Of a DNA stretch of 64,000 nt, positions 10,001-16,900 are shown piece after piece (position 1 is the stretch's first letter; each line of letters starts with the position of its first letter). The notes under the pieces are model-generated. The model did no database searches, was not told the origin of the DNA, and was given only the letters and a program-made list of their open reading frames with translations. The position numbers were made by a program, and so were the translations under genes. The DNA is from Carnobacterium divergens DSM 20623. GTDB lineage: Bacteria; Bacillota; Bacilli; Lactobacillales; Carnobacteriaceae. Where the stretch lies: the NCBI RefSeq assembly GCF_000744255.1, contig NZ_JQLO01000001.1, positions 744,001 through 808,000 on the forward strand, written 5' to 3'.

Positions 10001-10477
10001 ATGCACGATCAGTTTGGAGATGTGACGTTATTAGATACGCCAACATTCTTCCACGGAATGCGGACAGGAGAATCTGTTGAAGTTCGAATTGAAAAAGGAA
10101 AAACACTGATTGTAAAACTGATTCAAATTGGTGAACCAGATTCTGAGGGAATGCGTATTATCTACTTTGAGTTAAATGGTCAAGGCCGAGAAGTCGTTGT
10201 TAAAGATATGAGTGTAACCGGTACGGCAATTCTTCGTAAAAAAGCTGAGCCAACTAACAAGGAACACGTGGGAGCAACAATGCCTGGTTCTGTTTTAGAT
10301 GTATTAGTTAAAAAAGGGGATCGTGTTAAGAGTGGAGAACCTATTTTAATTACTGAAGCGATGAAGATGGAGACAACGATTCAAGCAAATTTTGAAGGCG
10401 TAATTGATCAAGTATATGTTCAAAATGGTGATTTGATTGAAACAGGTGATTTACTGATTGAAATGAAAGCCAGATAA
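7046..10477 (+). CDS. pycA: Pyruvate carboxylase
   Basis: This 1143-residue single-chain enzyme fixes bicarbonate onto pyruvate to give oxaloacetate, the anaplerotic source of aspartate. Domain order is standard. The biotin carboxylase comes first (about 1-450; ATP-grasp loop ALGGGGRGMR, active-site ERDCSVQRRHQK). The carboxyltransferase TIM barrel follows (about 530-800; TTFRDAHQSL, HTHDTSGNG), then the tetramer/allosteric region, then the biotinyl domain with EAMKMET, the biotin-bearing lysine being residue 1107. A good ribosome site (AAGGAG) precedes ATG 7046. BirA at 27263-28255 would attach the biotin. Downstream asd and dapA use the aspartate branch this enzyme feeds. Confidence 0.98.
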   Translation: MKKVLVANRGEIAIRIFRACTELHLDTVAVYAQEDASSVHRFKADEAYLVGKGKKPIEAYLDIEDMIRIAKYAGADAIHPGYGFLSENLSFAKRCKGEGITFIGPDLHHLDIFGDKIKAKEAAIAANIQSIPGTDGPVSSLAEVEEFANEHGYPIMIKAALGGGGRGMRVAHSQREVKDSYDRAKSEAKAAFGSDEVYVERYISNPKHIEVQILGDQHGNIIHLYERDCSVQRRHQKVVEVAPCVSIPDTLREAMCQAAVQLMEHVHYVNAGTVEFLLEGENFYFIEVNPRVQVEHTITEMITGIDIVQSQLQIAMGKDLFKEMYLPQQADIKIIGAAIQCRVTTEDPMNHFLPDTGKIDTYRSPGGFGIRLDAGNGFQGSVVSPFFDSLLVKVCVQAMTFELAVQKMERSLKEFRIRGVKTNIPFMQNVISHPIFLSGNAKTTFIDTTPELFKFSKIRDRGNKTMKYISNITVNGFPGIEKNEKKFLAAARKPQKLILPNEPYISAKNILDKDGADAVVDWVREQNQVLLTDTTFRDAHQSLLATRVRTQDFVTIAEETQAGIPQLFSEEMWGGATFDVAYRFLTEDPWERLRKLRRRMPDTLFQMLFRGSNAVGYQNYPDNVIEAFIQQAAQNGVDVFRIFDSLNWIPQMEKSIQVVRDTGKIAEAAICYTGDINDPTRDKYTVQYYIDMAQELERQGAHIIALKDMAGLLMPQAAYRLISELKASIDLPIHLHTHDTSGNGIFTYASAVKAGVDIVDVAMSAVSGATSQPSMSSLYYALVNGDRTPDIAIENVQQLNHYWEDVRTYYSDFENGISAPQTEVYQHEMPGGQYSNLQQQAKAVGLGERWEEVKATYATVNLMFGDIVKVTPSSKVVGDMALFMVQNELNEADVYEKGSTIDFPDSVIGFFMGDLGQPTGGFPKELQKIIVKDRTPINVRPGTLAAPVDFEAVKKELAEKMSSEPTQEDVLSYIMYPQVFLDYCKMHDQFGDVTLLDTPTFFHGMRTGESVEVRIEKGKTLIVKLIQIGEPDSEGMRIIYFELNGQGREVVVKDMSVTGTAILRKKAEPTNKEHVGATMPGSVLDVLVKKGDRVKSGEPILITEAMKMETTIQANFEGVIDQVYVQNGDLIETGDLLIEMKAR

Positions 10478-10523
10478 GTGGATAATAAAAGAAACGGATT
10501 AAAGAAATGAGGGTTAAAAACAC

Positions 10524-11582
10524 ATGAAGACACTTTTAAGAGCAATTCCAATAGTTATTGTTGCGATGGTAATTGTCTATGCTTTACCTGTTTTTAACTC
10601 GGCTACACAAACAGAATCAAATAAAGATCAAGCGAAAATAAATGAACAAGTTATAAAAAAACCAAAAACAGGAATGGTCCAAAAAACGGTTCCTGTTGAT
10701 GGTTTAGCAAATTATATTGGAATATCAGTCGACTTATTTACGCAACAATTTGGCGAACCCGTTCGAAAAGACGAGACGGCTTATGATTTTCAGTGGTGGA
10801 TTTACAATCAAAAAGATAAAGATTACCTACAAGTAGGAGTTAAAGACGGAAAAATTGTGACTATTTTTGCTTTAGGGAATAATTTGGATGTCGCGCCTTT
10901 TAAAATAGGAATGGCAATAGACTCTATTTATAGTACGGCAACTCTCTATCCTAATTTTGAAGTTGAGTACAACGAGGACACCTATGAATTGGAATTATCT
11001 GAAAATGATATGAACAACCATCCGTTGATTGCTTTTGACAATGGTACTTTTGCTATTTTAATTTTAGATCAATTTGCAAATAAAGTCATGGGTATTCGTT
11101 ATTTAGATGTTTCAACATTAATGTATATGAATCTTTATGAAGTCGTTTCAAAAACGCCAATCCCTTCAGTTAGTCAAGATAATTTAGATTGGAATGCGGT
11201 AAACCAAGGGAACCAGCAAGAAACTTTTGAAATAATCAATGTATTGAGACGGCGTAATAAAGTACCTAGTTTAGAAATGAATCCTAGTTTAAATGCGTTG
11301 TCTAGTCAGATTTTTGCAGAGTACAGAAAACCGTTGGAGGAATCAAAAATAAATAATGAGTTATCTAATAAAAAAATTGAGGCTTTTTTATCAACAAAAC
11401 AAGATAACTTTAAAGAACTTGACTCACTTTATTCCAATCAAACAACAGATGCTACCTGGATTGTAGGCTCATTGTTTAGCTTAGAAAGCCAAAGAGAATT
11501 GATAATGAACAAACAATTTAAATCAATAGGAATTAATTATCAAAAGCACGAAGCTTTGCTTTTATTAACTAGCGACTTGTAA
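10524..11582 (+). CDS. Membrane-anchored CAP-associated-domain protein (YlbC-like)
   Basis: A 352-residue exported protein. An N-terminal hydrophobic segment (about residues 6-25) acts as signal anchor. A CAP-associated N domain follows (about 65-200; YIGISVDLFTQQFGEPVRKDE), then a C-terminal region corresponding to a CAP/SCP domain (about 220-350). The CAP part looks degenerate, since the usual His and Glu residues of the cavity are not evident. YlbC, its likely orthologue, lies near pycA and ylbF in Bacillus, which supports the call. Function is not established. The ribosome site (ATGAGGG) is modest. It probably follows pycA in the same transcript, 46 bases downstream. Confidence 0.75.
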   Translation: MKTLLRAIPIVIVAMVIVYALPVFNSATQTESNKDQAKINEQVIKKPKTGMVQKTVPVDGLANYIGISVDLFTQQFGEPVRKDETAYDFQWWIYNQKDKDYLQVGVKDGKIVTIFALGNNLDVAPFKIGMAIDSIYSTATLYPNFEVEYNEDTYELELSENDMNNHPLIAFDNGTFAILILDQFANKVMGIRYLDVSTLMYMNLYEVVSKTPIPSVSQDNLDWNAVNQGNQQETFEIINVLRRRNKVPSLEMNPSLNALSSQIFAEYRKPLEESKINNELSNKKIEAFLSTKQDNFKELDSLYSNQTTDATWIVGSLFSLESQRELIMNKQFKSIGINYQKHEALLLLTSDL

Positions 11583-11635
11583 CGAATTGTATTTCCGATT
11601 ATACTATAAGTAATAATGTAGAAAGAAGGAGTCTA

Positions 11636-12064
11636 ATGATTGTAACTCAAGAATATTTAGAAGTTGAAACAGAGGCATTGACTTTAGTGAAAAACATTAT
11701 GGAAAGTAAAATTGGAATCGATTATTGTTTAGCAAAGGTTACTCTGAAAGAAGATGCGGTAGCTCAACAAAAAATACAGGCATTTAATAAAGCAAAATCA
11801 GCTTTTGAAGCGATTGAAGCATATGGAAAGTATGCTCCAGATTATAAAGAATTAAATCGTGAAGTAAGACGATTAAAACGAGAGATGGATACAGACGAAT
11901 CCGTTTATCGCTATCGTTTACTAGAAACAGATTTACAAACAATATTAGATGAAATTAGTCTGACGCTTGCTAAAGCTGTTTCTGATACAATAAAAGTTCC
12001 TGCCGGAAATCCATTTTTTACAACTGGCAAAAGTGGTTGTGGTGGAAGTTGCGGTTGCGGATAG
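11636..12064 (+). CDS. ylbF: YlbF/RicF family regulator with C-terminal Cys cluster
   Basis: A 142-residue helical protein of the YlbF/YmcA family. In Bacillus, YlbF (RicF), YmcA (RicA) and YaaT (RicT) form the Y-complex, which carries iron-sulphur clusters and assists RNase Y in mRNA maturation, affecting competence and biofilm formation. The C-terminus here ends in CGGSCGCG, a cysteine cluster consistent with a cluster ligand role. The ATG is preceded by AAGGAG. ylbG starts 12 bases downstream, so the two are co-transcribed. No ricA or ricT lies in the window. Confidence 0.88.
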   Translation: MIVTQEYLEVETEALTLVKNIMESKIGIDYCLAKVTLKEDAVAQQKIQAFNKAKSAFEAIEAYGKYAPDYKELNREVRRLKREMDTDESVYRYRLLETDLQTILDEISLTLAKAVSDTIKVPAGNPFFTTGKSGCGGSCGCG

Positions 12065-12075
12065 GAGGATTAAGA

Positions 12076-12423
12076 ATGGAATTGACTCTAAATGAACGAC
12101 AAGGAATGATTGTTTGGGTGTATAGCCTCCGCCATCTCAAAACCTTGAAACGCTTCGGTCTAATTCACTACGTGTCAAAAAAAATGAAGTATGTTGTGAT
12201 TTACATTGATCGTGACGATGTGGAAGTTGCTGAGAAAAAGTTAAATGGGTTGCACTTTGTTCGTAAAGTGGAAGTGTCTTACCGCCCGTTGATTAATATG
12301 AATTTCAGTGAACGAATTGGTCACCGAAAAACACGTAAAGAAGTAGAAGAAATTGAAGAAATCAACATGATTGAAGGAAAAAATGAGTTGTTGTTAAAAG
12401 ACCCATTGGAAGTCGTATTATAA
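12076..12423 (+). CDS. ylbG: YlbG family protein (DUF2129)
   Basis: The 115-residue protein matches YlbG: VWVYSLRHLKTLKRFGLIHYVSKKMKYVVIY-type beta-alpha pattern near residues 14-45, followed by RKVEVSYRP and a charged tail. Its biochemical role is unknown. I used ATG 12076, which has AGGAGG eight bases upstream; the longer open frame would overlap the Cys tail of ylbF. Position between ylbF and rsmD matches Bacillus order. Confidence 0.85.
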   Translation: MELTLNERQGMIVWVYSLRHLKTLKRFGLIHYVSKKMKYVVIYIDRDDVEVAEKKLNGLHFVRKVEVSYRPLINMNFSERIGHRKTRKEVEEIEEINMIEGKNELLLKDPLEVVL

Positions 12424-12426
12424 TTA

Positions 12427-12467
12427 AACTAAAAGTAGGGGACATTTCGGTGTCCTCTTTTTAGTTT
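12427..12467 (+). terminator. Terminator after ylbG
   Basis: A GC-rich core GGGGACA/TGTCCTC with the stable loop TTTCGG is flanked by ACTAAAA/TTTTTAGT pairs, giving a long stem with an embedded T-run. Confidence 0.88.
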
Positions 12468-12481
12468 AGCTGAAAACAATA

Positions 12482-12511
12482 TTGACAAAAACAACTCCAG
12501 TCAACTAAACT
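12482..12511 (+). promoter_or_regulatory. Candidate rsmD promoter
   Basis: A perfect TTGACA (12482-12487) is followed after 18 bases by TAAACT (12506-12511). It lies between the ylbG terminator and rsmD. Confidence 0.6.
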
Positions 12512-12571
12512 GAACAAGTAAAGAAAAAAGTTGATAAATGAATGTTTAAATAAGAAGGGAAGTCACAATCA

Positions 12572-13144
12572 ATGCGTGTAATTTCAGGAGAATATGGCGG
12601 GAGACGTTTAAAAGCAGTCCCTGGTACTAATACCAGACCGACAACCGATAAAATCAAAGAATCACTATTTAATATTATTGGTCCTTACTTTGAAGGTGGA
12701 AGTTGTTTAGATTTATTTGCAGGGAGCGGAGGACTATCTATTGAAGCTGTTTCAAGAGGCATGGATACGGCAGTTTTGATTGACAAAGATCCTTTAGCAT
12801 TAAAAACAATTAAAGAAAATATTGAGATGACGAAAGAAAGTAAGAAATTCACAGTTTATCGTAACGATGCCAATCGGGCCATTGATTTACTCCGTTCTAA
12901 ACAACAAACGTTTGATTTGGTTTTTTTAGATCCACCCTATCTAAAACAAGAAATTGTGAATCAAATCGAAAAATTAATTACAGGTAATTTGATTGTAGAT
13001 AAGGGATTAATTGTCTGTGAAGTAGAAAAAAAAGTCGATTTGCCAGATAACATTCAAACTGCTACGTTAATTCGACAAGAAAGATACGGAATTACAAAGA
13101 TTATGATTTATGAAATTGAAGCAGGTGAAAAGAATGACGAATAA
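12572..13144 (+). CDS. rsmD: 16S rRNA (guanine-966-N2)-methyltransferase
   Basis: A 190-residue Rossmann-fold methyltransferase that uses S-adenosylmethionine to methylate G966 (E. coli numbering) in 30S subunits. It opens [13 protein letters not shown] with the typical TRPT segment, followed by the SAM loop [14 protein letters not shown] and the catalytic FLDPPY near residue 120. Size is normal. The stop overlaps the coaD start by 11 bases, so translation is probably coupled; rsmD-coaD pairing is widespread in bacteria. Confidence 0.95.
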   Translation: MRVISGEYGGRRLKAVPGTNTRPTTDKIKESLFNIIGPYFEGGSCLDLFAGSGGLSIEAVSRGMDTAVLIDKDPLALKTIKENIEMTKESKKFTVYRNDANRAIDLLRSKQQTFDLVFLDPPYLKQEIVNQIEKLITGNLIVDKGLIVCEVEKKVDLPDNIQTATLIRQERYGITKIMIYEIEAGEKNDE

Positions 13145-13619
13145 GGCCTTATTTCCTGGGAGTTTTGATCCATTGACCAATGGACATGTCGACACGATTG
13201 AGCGTGCTGCTAAAATTTTTGATACAGTGATTATAGCTGTACTGACCAACACGTCAAAAGTGTCTCTCTTTGATTCAGATGAAAAAATTTCGTTGATTAC
13301 AGAAGCAACAAAGCATATTCCTAACGTTGAAGTGATTGCTCATGTAGGTGGTTTAACAATTGATTTGGCTACGAAACTAGGGGTTAGCGCAATGGTGAGG
13401 GGAATGCGCAATGTGACAGATTTTGAGTATGAATTTAGCATTGCCTCAATGAATAAATTACAAAATAGTCAAATTGAAACAGTTTTTTTACTGGCAGATG
13501 AGCGCTACCGTTTTTTGAGTTCAAGTTTAATCAAAGAAGTTGCAAAATTTGGTGGGGACGTTTCAAAGCTTGTCCCAACGGCTATTAATCAAGCTATTAA
13601 ATTGAAATATATGCCCTAA
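13134..13619 (+). CDS. coaD: Phosphopantetheine adenylyltransferase
   Basis: This 161-residue enzyme transfers AMP from ATP to 4'-phosphopantetheine in coenzyme A synthesis. The nucleotidyltransferase signature [11 protein letters not shown] is at residues 8-18, the [12 protein letters not shown] segment is in the middle, and LSSSLIKE is near residue 128. I chose ATG 13134 (CAGGTGA upstream), which gives the usual length; a longer frame begins at 13110 inside rsmD. coaBC of the same pathway begins at 63628. Confidence 0.95.
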   Translation: MTNKALFPGSFDPLTNGHVDTIERAAKIFDTVIIAVLTNTSKVSLFDSDEKISLITEATKHIPNVEVIAHVGGLTIDLATKLGVSAMVRGMRNVTDFEYEFSIASMNKLQNSQIETVFLLADERYRFLSSSLIKEVAKFGGDVSKLVPTAINQAIKLKYMP

Positions 13620-13641
13620 AAGACTTGATGGAGGAAATGAC

Positions 13642-14676
13642 ATGAAACAAAAGAAGCGACTTAATTGGCTTTTACCATTAATTTTAGTAGTTCTTGTTCT
13701 TGGTGTAGCAGTGCCGATTCCTTATTATATTGAATCGCCAGGAGATGCGGTCAGTTTATCGAAAATGGTGACGGTTGATCATCAAGAGGATAAAGAAAAA
13801 GGTCGTTTTATGTTGACAACCGTTGCTATTAGACGGGCTACGCCACTTTTATACTTTATGCGCTTCTTACCTTTTCATGAAGGCGTGACGAAGGCGGAAC
13901 TATATGGAGAGGTCGAATCGAACCAAGAATTTAACAATTTGCAACAGTATTATATGACAAGTTCCGTTAATTCCGCGATAGAGTTAGCTTTTAAAACGGC
14001 TGGTGAAAACTACCAAACGGAATACAACGGTGTCTATGTGATGTCCATTACTAAAAATTCTAAATTTAAAAATCTATTGCAACCGGGAGATACCATTATT
14101 TCATTAAATAATCAAAGATTTAAAAGTTCCAAAGAATTCATTGATTATGTAAAAAAACAGAAAATTGGCGAAACGATTCAAGTTAAATTTAAGCGTCAAG
14201 GTGTTGAAAAAACAGTAAAAGCCCCGTTAATTGAAATGGAAGCTGATAAAAAGGCTGGACTTGGAATTAGTTTAGTCGATGACACGACCATTAAAACAGA
14301 TATTCCAGTCGATGTGAACACGGATAAAATTGGAGGTCCTTCAGCAGGAATGATGTTTACTTTGGAAATTTATAGTCAATTGAAACAACAAGACTTGCGG
14401 AGAGGCAGAGAAATTGCAGGAACTGGAACCATTGCTCCCGATGGAACAGTGGGACGTATTGGAGGAATTGATAAAAAAGTTGTAGCAGCTAGTAAAGAGG
14501 GGGCGACAATCTTCTTTGCTCCAGACGATGAGATTGATCCAGCAATTAAAAAGAAATACCCGACAATTAAAACAAACTACGAAGAAGCTAAACTAGCAGC
14601 TGAAAAAATTAATACAAAAATGAAAATCGTACCAATTAAAACATTCCAAGATGCCATTACGTATTTAGAAAAATAG
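13642..14676 (+). CDS. Membrane-bound PDZ/Lon-like serine protease (YlbL/SepM type)
   Basis: The 344-residue protein has an N-terminal transmembrane helix (about 8-28), a PDZ domain (about 115-195; MSITKNSKFKNLLQPGDTI) and a C-terminal Lon protease domain. The Ser-Lys dyad is visible as GGPSAGMMF and DGTVGRIGGIDKKV. In streptococci the homologue SepM trims the competence pheromone outside the cell. In Bacillus YlbL has been linked to degradation of the division inhibitor YneA during DNA-damage recovery. Which role applies here cannot be read from sequence. It follows coaD by 22 bases and ends the operon. Confidence 0.9.
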   Translation: MKQKKRLNWLLPLILVVLVLGVAVPIPYYIESPGDAVSLSKMVTVDHQEDKEKGRFMLTTVAIRRATPLLYFMRFLPFHEGVTKAELYGEVESNQEFNNLQQYYMTSSVNSAIELAFKTAGENYQTEYNGVYVMSITKNSKFKNLLQPGDTIISLNNQRFKSSKEFIDYVKKQKIGETIQVKFKRQGVEKTVKAPLIEMEADKKAGLGISLVDDTTIKTDIPVDVNTDKIGGPSAGMMFTLEIYSQLKQQDLRRGREIAGTGTIAPDGTVGRIGGIDKKVVAASKEGATIFFAPDDEIDPAIKKKYPTIKTNYEEAKLAAEKINTKMKIVPIKTFQDAITYLEK

Positions 14677-14678
14677 AA

Positions 14679-14720
14679 AACCTCGAAAAAATGAGTCTAT
14701 CATTTTTTCGAGGTTTTTTT
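14679..14720. terminator. Bidirectional terminator between ylbL-like gene and tspO
   Basis: A 16-bp perfect stem (AACCTCGAAAAAATGA, 14679-14694, with its complement at 14700-14715) has T-runs on both strands. It serves the two convergent genes, whose stops lie on either side. Confidence 0.9.
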
Positions 14721-14721
14721 G

Positions 14722-15483
14722 TTAAAGTACTCGTTTTTCTTTTTTTGAAGACTCTTTAGGTCGTTTTTTTAGTGCTTCAATCATATAGCCGATAGTTACA
14801 ACCGCTAAGAGAATCGTTAAAGCCAATGCAACAATAGCAATAAACCAATTGATTGCTAGGTTATGAATAAAAATCCCGTACAAGGCCCATAAATAAACAC
14901 CAACGATTGCCCAATTTCGTAAATAATGAAGTGCACCAAAACCAATAACAACAGTTAAAGATAAAAAAATTAACGTCACAATTCCTTGGAAAAATGGATG
15001 AATGCCAACAATGGCTACTAACCAATAACTCATATTAGCTAAAGTAGCAACGCTCACCCAACCAAGATAAATTGAAATTGGAAGGAGATAAATCCACGAG
15101 CTTCCCGTTTCAAGTTGACTACGGTACAACCATAATAATGAAACTAGCAACAATATGATAACTAAAATTGACACGCCGGGAAAACGATACTGCCAGAATA
15201 AAATCCATAAACTATTGGCAAGAGAACTAATTAAAAATCCCCAGTAAAGATTTGTTGTGAGAACTTGTCGTTTTAGCGAAAAACTCAGGAGCCATAAAAA
15301 CAAGGCTAAATAAATAATACCCCAAATGCTAAATACATACCCTGCTGGTGTGAAGTAAACTGTAAACTGATTTGAAATCTCACCAGTTGTTAATCCATTG
15401 ATTGGAATAATGGTCGCTAAAGCATTGAGTAGCAACGTAACCCCAAATGCTAAATACATTTTTGTGATTCTTGTTAAACGCAT
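14722..15483 (-). CDS. TspO/MBR-like tryptophan-rich membrane protein
   Basis: A 253-residue membrane protein with about seven hydrophobic segments and many tryptophans, showing the TspO/MBR-type opening FTPAGYVFSIWGIIYLAL. TspO proteins bind porphyrins, but this longer subgroup is poorly characterised and porphyrin binding is only an inference. The ATG at 15483 is preceded by a strong AGGAGG; an upstream in-frame ATG at 15516 lacks a site. It is the only minus-strand gene within the otherwise co-directional ylb-com block and sits between the protease gene and comEA, so it looks like an insertion relative to the Bacillus order. Confidence 0.8.
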   Translation of the reverse strand: MRLTRITKMYLAFGVTLLLNALATIIPINGLTTGEISNQFTVYFTPAGYVFSIWGIIYLALFLWLLSFSLKRQVLTTNLYWGFLISSLANSLWILFWQYRFPGVSILVIILLLVSLLWLYRSQLETGSSWIYLLPISIYLGWVSVATLANMSYWLVAIVGIHPFFQGIVTLIFLSLTVVIGFGALHYLRNWAIVGVYLWALYGIFIHNLAINWFIAIVALALTILLAVVTIGYMIEALKKRPKESSKKEKRVL

Positions 15484-15644
15484 CTTAATTCCTCCTATTT
15501 TTTTATAGTCACACAACTTAAATTTTATACTATCACTATACTTTATTTTAAAAAAAATGAATAAAGATAACCCTTGAAAAAAAGAAAAAAGAACTTTTTG
15601 ACAAATAATAATGATAAGGGGGAAATTAAGAAGGGAGAAATGAG

Positions 15645-16328
15645 ATGAATGACATGAAGAAATGGATTCAAAAAAACCGGCTATTTTTATCAGTTATTGC
15701 GCTCAGTTTAGTGCTAGTAGTTATGATTTCTACATTGATTATTTTATTATTTACTCAACAAAGTTCTGAAAATATAGTGGTAGAACCGCTTGAGGAATCA
15801 AGGAGTAAAGAAGAGCAACAACTTGAAAAAGAAGAATCATCAAAAAAGAAAGAACCTTCACCAGAAAAATTAGTAGTCGATATAAAAGGAGCCGTTAAAA
15901 ATCCTGGGGTCTATGGAGTAACGAGTGATATGCGCTTGATTGATGCTATTAATTTAGCAGGAGGTTTTACTGGAGAAGCAGACCAATCACAGATGAATTT
16001 AGCCTTACGTTTAACGGATCAACTGATGATTTATGTTCCTAAAAATGGTGAAGAGCTAACGATGGAACAGAGTTTAAAACAACCAGTTAAATCAGGTGAG
16101 AAAGTGAACGAGGAAGTAGCTAGCAAAGGGTTAAAAGTTAATTTAAACACGGCAAGTGTTGCAGAATTGCAAACGCTCGCTGGAGTCGGATTGAAAAAAG
16201 CAGAAGATATTATTCGTTATCGCGAGGAAAATGGCTCGTTTCAACAAATTGAAGAACTAACAAAAGTTTCAGGAATTGGAGAGAAAACCTACGAGGCATT
16301 AAAAGAGCAACTGACAGTGGATGAATAA
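15645..16328 (+). CDS. comEA: Competence DNA-binding protein ComEA
   Basis: A 227-residue membrane-anchored receptor that binds double-stranded DNA at the cell surface during natural transformation. Visible parts are a transmembrane helix (about 12-35), a charged Glu/Lys/Ser spacer, an SLBB domain (about 75-135; VDIKGAVKNPGVY) and a helix-hairpin-helix DNA-binding domain at the end (LNTASVAELQTLAGVGLKKAEDII). A GGGAGA site precedes ATG 15645. It heads the comEA-comEB-comEC operon, all intact. Confidence 0.94.
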   Translation: MNDMKKWIQKNRLFLSVIALSLVLVVMISTLIILLFTQQSSENIVVEPLEESRSKEEQQLEKEESSKKKEPSPEKLVVDIKGAVKNPGVYGVTSDMRLIDAINLAGGFTGEADQSQMNLALRLTDQLMIYVPKNGEELTMEQSLKQPVKSGEKVNEEVASKGLKVNLNTASVAELQTLAGVGLKKAEDIIRYREENGSFQQIEELTKVSGIGEKTYEALKEQLTVDE

Positions 16329-16391
16329 AAGCGTTGAAAGTTTATATAGGCTTTTGTATACTTAAAGAAATTAGCGTTAGGGGGAAAGAAA

Positions 16392-16889
16392 ATGGTGGAA
16401 AGAATTCCATGGGATCAATATTTTATGGCACAAAGTTTATTATTATCTTTAAGAAGCACGTGTACCAGATTGACGGTAGGTGCAACGATTGTACGTGATA
16501 AAAGAATTATTGCAGGCGGGTACAATGGTTCGGTGACTGGAGACGCTCATTGTGTCGATGAAGGGTGTTATATTATTGATGGACATTGTGTCAGAACCAT
16601 TCATGCAGAGATGAATGCTATTTTACAGTGTGCAAAGTTTGGAGTTGCAACTGAAAATGCAGAGATCTATGTGACTCATTTTCCTTGTCTACCGTGCACT
16701 AAAATGATTTTACAAGCAGGAATTAAAAAAATCCACTATTTAGAAGATTATCATAATGATCCTTACGCATTAAAATTAATCGAACAAGCTCAGGTTCAAT
16801 GTCAAAAAGTGACATTAGACAAATCCTATTTTTCTCAACTCCATTTTGGTGAAACGAATTTAGATTCTTCAACAGAACAGCCTCATTAA
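16392..16889 (+). CDS. comEB: ComE operon protein 2, dCMP deaminase family
   Basis: A 165-residue zinc-dependent cytidine/deoxycytidylate deaminase-family protein. The zinc site is complete: HAEMNAI supplies His and the catalytic Glu, and PCLPC supplies two Cys. Members deaminate dCMP to dUMP; in the competence operon the gene is conserved, although its need for transformation has been questioned in Bacillus. It lies between comEA and comEC, with comEC starting 11 bases after its stop. Confidence 0.93.
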   Translation: MVERIPWDQYFMAQSLLLSLRSTCTRLTVGATIVRDKRIIAGGYNGSVTGDAHCVDEGCYIIDGHCVRTIHAEMNAILQCAKFGVATENAEIYVTHFPCLPCTKMILQAGIKKIHYLEDYHNDPYALKLIEQAQVQCQKVTLDKSYFSQLHFGETNLDSSTEQPH

Positions 16890-16900
16890 GTTAGTTCTTG

